The translations under genes were made by a program, and so were the position numbers. From contig CAWGZJ010000017.1 of NCBI GenBank assembly GCA_963826975.1, positions 116,777 through 180,776 of the forward strand: 64,000 nucleotides of DNA, read 5' to 3'. This DNA is from Palsa-883 sp963826975. Its GTDB lineage: Bacteria > Pseudomonadota > Alphaproteobacteria > Acetobacterales > Acetobacteraceae. The notes under the pieces are model-generated. The model saw only the letters and a list, made by a program, of their open reading frames with translations. It made no database searches and had not been told where the DNA came from. This document shows, in pieces, positions 57,947 through 64,000 of this stretch; position 1 is the first letter of the stretch, and each line of letters begins with the position of its first letter.

Positions 57947-57950
<4 letters not shown>
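57426..57950 (+). CDS. soxG: Sarcosine oxidase gamma subunit
   Basis: 174 aa. Family features are LGFALPLQPCRAV, LWLGPDEWLIL, LVDVSHRQCGIELSG and CTRTVLAKSEIVLWR. ATG 57426 overlaps soxA by 8 bp. Its TAG stop lies within the CTAG that also provides the stop of the facing monooxygenase gene. Confidence 0.92.
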
Positions 57951-59584
<1,634 letters not shown>

Positions 59585-59664
59585 CCTATTTCACTCCCAT
59601 TCGGGCGCGGAACCGGTGCCCCAGCCCGTTCGCCTGCCTGGAACGCCAAGAACCCTCATAATCG

Positions 59665-59721
59665 GAGAATTTCCCGGCCGCAAGAAGAAAATGCACAAAA
59701 TCCCGCTATGAGAGAATTTCC
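59665..59721. promoter_or_regulatory. Twin GAGAATTTCC sites in the divergent promoter region
   Basis: GAGAATTTCC occurs at 59665-59674 and 59712-59721, 47 bp apart, in the 248-bp space between the monooxygenase and iclR-type genes; each is roughly self-complementary (GGAGAATTTCCC). This is a candidate IclR operator pair by position only. Confidence 0.35.
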
Positions 59722-59832
59722 TCTATTTCCCACAAACCGCGAATCACGCTATCAGACCGCGACGAACCGTCGAGCCAGCCCCACGCACCCGCTTCGGCAG
59801 GCCCGGCTCCCGTCCGGCGAGGGTCCAAGACG

Positions 59833-60681
59833 ATGGATGAGAACGTAGTGCCCCTACGGGTGGAAAATGGTCGTGCCGGCCACGGCGACACCAGCATCGC
59901 GCGCGTCTTCGGCGTCCTCGACCTGTTCACGCCGGACGCCCCGGTCTGGACGGTGGACCTGCTCGTGGACCACCTCGCGCTCGCACGCGCCACCGTCTAT
60001 CGCTACGTCCGCGCGCTATGCGACGCCGGCTTCCTGGCCCCGGTGTCCGGCGCCGGCTACGTCCTTGGCCCGCGCTTCATCGAGTTCGACCGCAACATCC
60101 GCCTTGCCGACCCGCTGTTGCAGATCGTTCCGCCGGTGATGGCGGAGCTGCGTGACATCGTGCAGGGCGGGCAGCTTCTGTGCACGTTCTACGGCCTGCG
60201 GGTGCTGACCGTGCTGCAGGACAAAACGGATCCCAGCATCACCATGAGCATGGAGCGGGGCCGTCCGTTCTCGCTGTTCCGCGGCTCGCCCTCGCGCGTG
60301 ATCCTGGCCCACCTGCCGACCTCGCAATTGCGCAACCTGATGCTGAGCCACGGGGGGCAAATCGCCGCCGCCGGCCTCGGCGAGACCTGGACCGAGTTCC
60401 GCGACGGGCTGCGCGCCATCCGCCGCACCGGCTACCTGGTGGCGAGCGACATCGACACGGCGCTGATCGGCATCTCGGCGCCGATCTTCCACGCCCCCGG
60501 CGCCGTCACCGCGAGCCTGTGCCTGGTGCGGGTGAAGGCGAACGTATCGCCCGAGGACGCGGGCTTCCTCGGCAGCCTCGCGGTCGGCGCGGCGCAGCAC
60601 ATCTCGCGCGAGCTCCAGGCGTTTCGGCCCGCACACGCGGACACACGGGCACCGGCGTTCCCGGTGTCACGCGTGCGCTGA
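59833..60681 (+). CDS. IclR-family transcriptional regulator
   Basis: 282 aa. N-terminal winged helix (IARVFGVLDLFTPDAPVWTVDLLVDHLALARATVYRYVRAL) and C-terminal ligand-binding domain (QDKTDPSITMSMERGRPFSLFRGSPSRVILAHL; ASDIDTALIGISAPIF). It lies divergently next to the monooxygenase gene, the usual arrangement of IclR regulators and their catabolic targets. Confidence 0.9.
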   Translation: MDENVVPLRVENGRAGHGDTSIARVFGVLDLFTPDAPVWTVDLLVDHLALARATVYRYVRALCDAGFLAPVSGAGYVLGPRFIEFDRNIRLADPLLQIVPPVMAELRDIVQGGQLLCTFYGLRVLTVLQDKTDPSITMSMERGRPFSLFRGSPSRVILAHLPTSQLRNLMLSHGGQIAAAGLGETWTEFRDGLRAIRRTGYLVASDIDTALIGISAPIFHAPGAVTASLCLVRVKANVSPEDAGFLGSLAVGAAQHISRELQAFRPAHADTRAPAFPVSRVR

Positions 60682-60695
60682 GCGCGCCTGGCGGC

Positions 60696-61835
60696 TCACG
60701 CCGCCACGGCCGGGGCGTTCGCCGCCGGCAGCTTCGCCGCCCCCAGCTTCGCCGCGCGCAACAACGCCGCCGCGTCGCAGTGGGAGTCACACGGTCTCGC
60801 CTGCACCGGCGACGTGCCGAGCGCGTCCTTAAGGTGCTCGACCAGCGCGCAGGTCGTCAGCCCTGTGTACACCAACGGCAATTGCTCCGGCACCTTCCAC
60901 GCCACCGCCGCCAGCTTGTCCGCCTGCTGCGCCGCCTGCACGACGTCAGCGGTGGCGAGCGTCGTCGGCGTGACCGGCAGCCGCGGCAGCTTTGTCAACA
61001 GGTGCTCGACGCCGTCGTGCTCCACGGGCACGGTGCGCGTCAGCGCCTGCTCCACCGCCTCGAGCTTCCGGCGCACCCGCGCGCGTGCGTGCGCCAGCCC
61101 GCGTTCCAACGGGTTCTCCCGCAAGCTCGACCGCAGCCGCTGCACAGCCGAAAGCGCCGAGCCGAGTTCCTGCATGTGTTCCGGCGCCTCCAGCGGCGGC
61201 AGCGTCAGCCGGGACAGCCGGCGCAGCGCATCGGCGAGTTGCGCCGGGTCGGCCACGTCCGCATCAAGCTGGCGCGCGGCGGCGATCAACGGCGCCAGCC
61301 GGCGCAGTGGGCGCAGCAGGTCGCCCCATTGCCGGATCGGCACGCCGCCGGGCTCGTTGTATTCTTCCAACTGCTCCTCAGACGGCTTCAGCAGCGAGTC
61401 CTTCAGCGCCTTCGCGACGCGATCCGCCGCATCGTTCTGCGCGGCAAGTTTCGTCCACTCGCGCGCGTCGACCCGCTGCGGCGGCTGTCGGCGGAAGCGA
61501 TCGTTCATGGTAGCAACGATACGCGTGAAGGCGTCCGCCTGCGCGGGGTCCAGCAGGTCGGTGCCAAACTGCGACAGCGCCTGCGCGCGCAGATGCGCGA
61601 GCCCGGAGATCGTCGCCAGCGCGCCCGGCGGCAGCAACGGAGTCGGCAGCCGCAGATCCTGCCATGCCGGGTCCGGTCGCCAAGGCTCCGCCGGCAGCGT
61701 GCGCGCGGCGAGCCAGTCGGACACCGCCGTCACCTTCCGGGCGCCCTCCGGCTCGACCGCGGTCTCGGCTTGCTCGCGCAACCTCGACAGTTGCGACCCT
61801 AGCGGCTCCATCGCCGTTGCGCAGAAGCATCCCAT
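60696..61835 (-). CDS. Hypothetical helical protein
   Basis: 379 aa, Ala/Leu/Arg-rich and predicted almost all helical, opening MGCFCATAMEPLG with AAGGAGG six bases before ATG 61835. Pieces such as LSQFGTDLLDPAQADAF and RIVATMNDRFRRQPPQRVDAREW look conserved, but no domain is recognisable. Convergent with the IclR gene, 14 bp apart. Confidence 0.6.
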   Translation of the reverse strand: MGCFCATAMEPLGSQLSRLREQAETAVEPEGARKVTAVSDWLAARTLPAEPWRPDPAWQDLRLPTPLLPPGALATISGLAHLRAQALSQFGTDLLDPAQADAFTRIVATMNDRFRRQPPQRVDAREWTKLAAQNDAADRVAKALKDSLLKPSEEQLEEYNEPGGVPIRQWGDLLRPLRRLAPLIAAARQLDADVADPAQLADALRRLSRLTLPPLEAPEHMQELGSALSAVQRLRSSLRENPLERGLAHARARVRRKLEAVEQALTRTVPVEHDGVEHLLTKLPRLPVTPTTLATADVVQAAQQADKLAAVAWKVPEQLPLVYTGLTTCALVEHLKDALGTSPVQARPCDSHCDAAALLRAAKLGAAKLPAANAPAVAA

Positions 61836-62659
61836 GCGCGCCTCCTTGCCCAACACCACTGAGCAACTCGGCCCCCCGGATGAACGACCCGTCCCCCATC
61901 CCTGGGAGTAGGTTAAGCGACGCCCAGAAATGACTGCTTCACGGCGCGTTCACGGGCGATGGTATAATACCATGTCGGAAGGAATGCATTGCACGTGATG
62001 TTGAACGGGCCATCCCGGGGTCGTCGAGGAAGACTCTCCCCCTCCCCTTGAGGGCATGGGCCGCGAAGCGGACCAAGGCTGGGGGAGGGGTAGAGCCGGG
62101 CTCGCACCCAAGATTTTTGCGCGCGGACCCCTTCCCCCACCTACGTTTCAGTCGCAGGCCGCCGCCCACTCAATCAGTTGCTCGGAAAATCAGGATTGCC
62201 CGGCTGGCGCGTTATGTGTGAGCTTCCAAGACAATCTATCCGGATAGTTAATGAACGTTCGCGGCCCGGTTATTTGTGAATTAAAATAAACCCGTTGCCC
62301 GCCTTCCACATCACGCCGCGTCGGTCCGGCGAAGCGCTGCGGGTGGACGCCACCCCGGGCCCGGCCGTCCATCCGCCTTTTACGCCAGCGCGTAGACGAC
62401 AGATTGCGATAACGCGCCAGCCAATATGTGAGGCGCGGCAGGGAATTGTGCCGCCGTGAATTGCATTCCAAGTGGAAGCGCCGCTCCCAGGCTCTGAGTA
62501 GATTCCGAGTTTGTCAGCCTGCATCGGATGGTGGTTAAGGTCGCGTCCATCAACCGCCCGGATTTTTGGAGGTTGGTTGGGAATACATTGACTGGGGGCG
62601 GGCGCGCGTTAGCCCCCAAAGCACCGCCTGCCCGCTCCCTTTTCATCCTCCTCGCAAAG
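61836..62659. other. Repeat-rich spacer without a supportable gene
   Basis: Contains CTCCCCCTCCCCTTGAGGG...GGGGGAGGGG (62031-62090), a dispersed palindrome also seen near 20560, and GGGCCGCGAAG-type phrase shared with 4889 and 38679. GGTATAATACC near 61961 is a short palindrome. 62100-62650 shows only short unsupported frames. Confidence 0.5.
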
Positions 62660-63270
62660 TGCACCGAACATGCGGAGCAAATTGGCCGCACAGCGGCAGC
62701 GTATGAGGGCTGACCGTGCCGGAATGGCACGCACGGTGGCGGGCGGCAAGCCGGCGTTGAAGCAATCTCGTGCGCCGGTGTTGGCTCCTACCGCTCCACC
62801 AACGCCCGTCGAGTTGCCCTCCCCACTCCCACCACCTGCGCCATGCCTCGCGCCTGTAGCTTGGCGAACGTCTCCCGCAAGCGGACGCGTGTGGCCTTCA
62901 TGGTACGACGATCCGCCCGCTACATAATACCGTACAGGCCGCCTGCTCCCCTTCTACTTCCCCCACCGAGCGGACCCGAAAGGACATTGAGATGCCCAAT
63001 CGTGGGTCGCCGACACTTGGGATCATGCGGATCGAATTGGCTGCCGCGCGATGGCGGATGGAAGCTGCGCACTCTGAAACAGCCCGACTGATGGCCGATT
63101 CGCGTCTGGCGTTGAAGCGGAGTCGTGCGTTGTTGGTGGGTTCTACCTCTCCACCAGCACCCACCGGCACCGCTTCAACACCGGTCCCCCGACTATCCGC
63201 ACGACGCCCTTGACCCGGAGCAACCGCAGCGCCTCCCGCGCCCGCTTGATCGTGGCCTCAGTCAACTTCC
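62660..63270. repeat. Degenerate segmental duplication
   Basis: 62666-62900 and 63023-63270 are diverged copies: plus-strand reads MRSKLAAQRQRM...GGKPALKQSRAPVLA and MRIELAAARWRM...DSRLALKRSRALLVG; minus-strand reads LRETFAKLQARGMAQVVGVG...RRALVER and AREALRLLRVKGVVRIVGG...CRWVLVER. GCTACATAATACCG occurs just after the first copy (62919) and again at 63605. Confidence 0.6.
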
Positions 63271-63571
63271 AATCGGGCGTGATACCAACCGCCGAAATCG
63301 TTGACTCTTCCAACGATTTCGGCGGCTGGTATCGCGCGCCGGGTTGCCAGCGGGAATCAGAGGGCGGCGGCGCGCCGAACAAAGACTCATACCAACGGTC
63401 ATTCGTTATGGCCGTTGGTATGAGGCGCTTGGTCGTCAGGACTGCCGCACCAGGTCGCGGATGTGCAGCGGCTTCCGGTGTCGCGCGATGCGCGGGTGCG
63501 GCGGATCGGGCGCAGGGAAGCTTTCCAATTGCGGGCTTCCGGTCGTCATTCCGGATATGGTAGGAAATCAT
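63143..63571 (-). CDS. Possible small protein, palindrome-containing
   Basis: A frame from ATG 63571 (142 aa) ending DWKLTEATIKRAREALRLLRVKGVVRIVGGPVLKRCRWVLVER, which looks like a small winged-helix end and has a diverged second copy near 62.8 kb. The middle is encoded by two hairpins (63282-63332 and 63388-63422), so the N-terminal part may be artificial. Function unknown. Confidence 0.4.
   Translation of the reverse strand: MISYHIRNDDRKPAIGKLPCARSAAPAHRATPEAAAHPRPGAAVLTTKRLIPTAITNDRWYESLFGAPPPSDSRWQPGARYQPPKSLEESTISAVGITPDWKLTEATIKRAREALRLLRVKGVVRIVGGPVLKRCRWVLVER
63282..63332. repeat. 22-bp-arm hairpin
   Basis: ATACCAACCGCCGAAATCGTTG at 63282-63303 (22 nt, quoted arm ends ATACCAAC and ATCGTTG) pairs with 63311-63332 with one mismatch; loop ACTCTTC. 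Confidence 0.92.
63388..63422. repeat. 15-bp-arm hairpin of the same family
   Basis: CATACCAACGGTCAT at 63388-63402 pairs with ATGGCCGTTGGTATG at 63408-63422, with one mismatch, loop TCGTT. It shares the ATACCAAC end with the preceding hairpin. Confidence 0.9.
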
Positions 63572-63629
63572 CCGCGAGTGGGCGCGTATCTTGTCTTGGC
63601 GGTTGCTACATAATACCGCGAAAGTCCGC

Positions 63630-64000
63630 TCAGCGCTGCGCCGTCCTGTGCTTTGCCAGCCATCCCATCGTCGCCGCGGGCTCGGCATCGGTCGACGGGA
63701 GATAGGGCTTGATGTCCAGCAACGGCGTGCCGTCCAGGCAGTCCAGATAGCGCACGGACAGCCGATCCGGCGCGGCAAATCCGTCAAGCGCCACCACCGA
63801 AAGCCCGATCGGGTTCGGCCGCCGCGGCGATCGCGTGGTGAACAGCCCGCGCGGCTGGCCGTCGAACGGCGGCGTCACCGTCATCTCCGGGGCACGCACC
63901 TGGTGCAGCCAATACAACAGGATCAGGTGCGAGAATCCCTCCAGATCGCGCAGCCCGGCGACGAACTCGAGCAATACGTAGACGGTCCAGGCCACATAAC
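63630..64000 (-). CDS. trmO: tRNA (adenine(37)-N6)-methyltransferase TrmO, 5' end outside the window
   Basis: About 122 residues of a TrmO/TsaA (UPF0066) protein, which N6-methylates t6A37 in tRNA-Thr with SAM. Signature segments: FVAGLRDLEGFSHLILLYWLHQ, GLFTTRSPRRPNPIGLSVVAL and LDGTPLLDIKPYLPSTDA. The N-terminal 20-40 residues lie beyond position 64000; the GTG at 63995 is not the start. Confidence 0.92.
   Translation of the reverse strand, partial: YVAWTVYVLLEFVAGLRDLEGFSHLILLYWLHQVRAPEMTVTPPFDGQPRGLFTTRSPRRPNPIGLSVVALDGFAAPDRLSVRYLDCLDGTPLLDIKPYLPSTDAEPAATMGWLAKHRTAQR

Overview
The window looks like chromosome of a high-GC, motile alphaproteobacterium, most plausibly a member of the Acetobacteraceae or wider Rhodospirillales. 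The evidence is the flagellar gene content and order (flgF-flgG-flgA-flgH on one side; fliL-fliM-DUF6468-motE-cheY-cheZ on the other), the tolC-popZ(DUF2497)-valS run, a tRNA-His without an encoded G-1, and the codon use. No identity search was possible, so the family assignment is inference.

Layout: 0-0.65 kb is a non-coding array of five units with an exact 129-bp period. 0.9-4.6 kb (minus) is flgH, flgA, flgG and flgF. 4.6-5.75 kb is a spacer with a long inverted repeat, then tRNA-Pro and tRNA-His. 6.0-13.6 kb (plus) is fliL, fliM, a DUF6468 protein, motE, cheY, cheZ and an 1138-aa secreted repeat-rich protein. 13.8-17.5 kb carries speD, speE, rtcB and xthA. 17.6-21.2 kb has a small WxxGxxW-type secreted protein, two universal stress proteins (the first apparently starting at ACG) and an HGGxSTG protein. 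21.5-24.0 kb is a visibly lower-GC insert with a SIR2 protein and a trypsin-like protease, the best candidate for an undescribed (defence-like) module. 24.6-32.2 kb holds a cation/proton antiporter, ilvD, two uncharacterised proteins, a GST and a ThDP enzyme. 32.5-38.5 kb is valS, popZ, tolC and pcm.

38.6-40.3 kb is a gene-free array of 113-bp and 95-bp repeats. 40.3-47.0 kb is an accessory, partly decayed region around tRNA-Cys: small lipoproteins, an XRE regulator, a MORN protein, a uxaA remnant and at least three broken genes. 47.1-57.95 kb returns to high GC: a 2-hydroxyacid dehydrogenase, a three-gene DMSO-reductase-like operon whose catalytic gene carries a one-base frameshift, and a complete heterotetrameric sarcosine oxidase operon (soxBDAG). 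57.9-60.7 kb is a Baeyer-Villiger-type monooxygenase divergent from an IclR regulator. 60.7-64 kb is an unknown protein, a repeat-rich stretch with a degenerate duplication, and a 5'-truncated trmO.

Three repeat classes pervade the window: (1) short minisatellites, often 13-20 bp and many in frame within genes; (2) a palindromic element with GTCATGCCGG-type ends, one copy lying in frame inside valS and one splitting soxD from soxA; (3) long inverted repeats with purine-rich arms of about 20-50 bp (five candidates), one of which is a perfect 50-bp pair.
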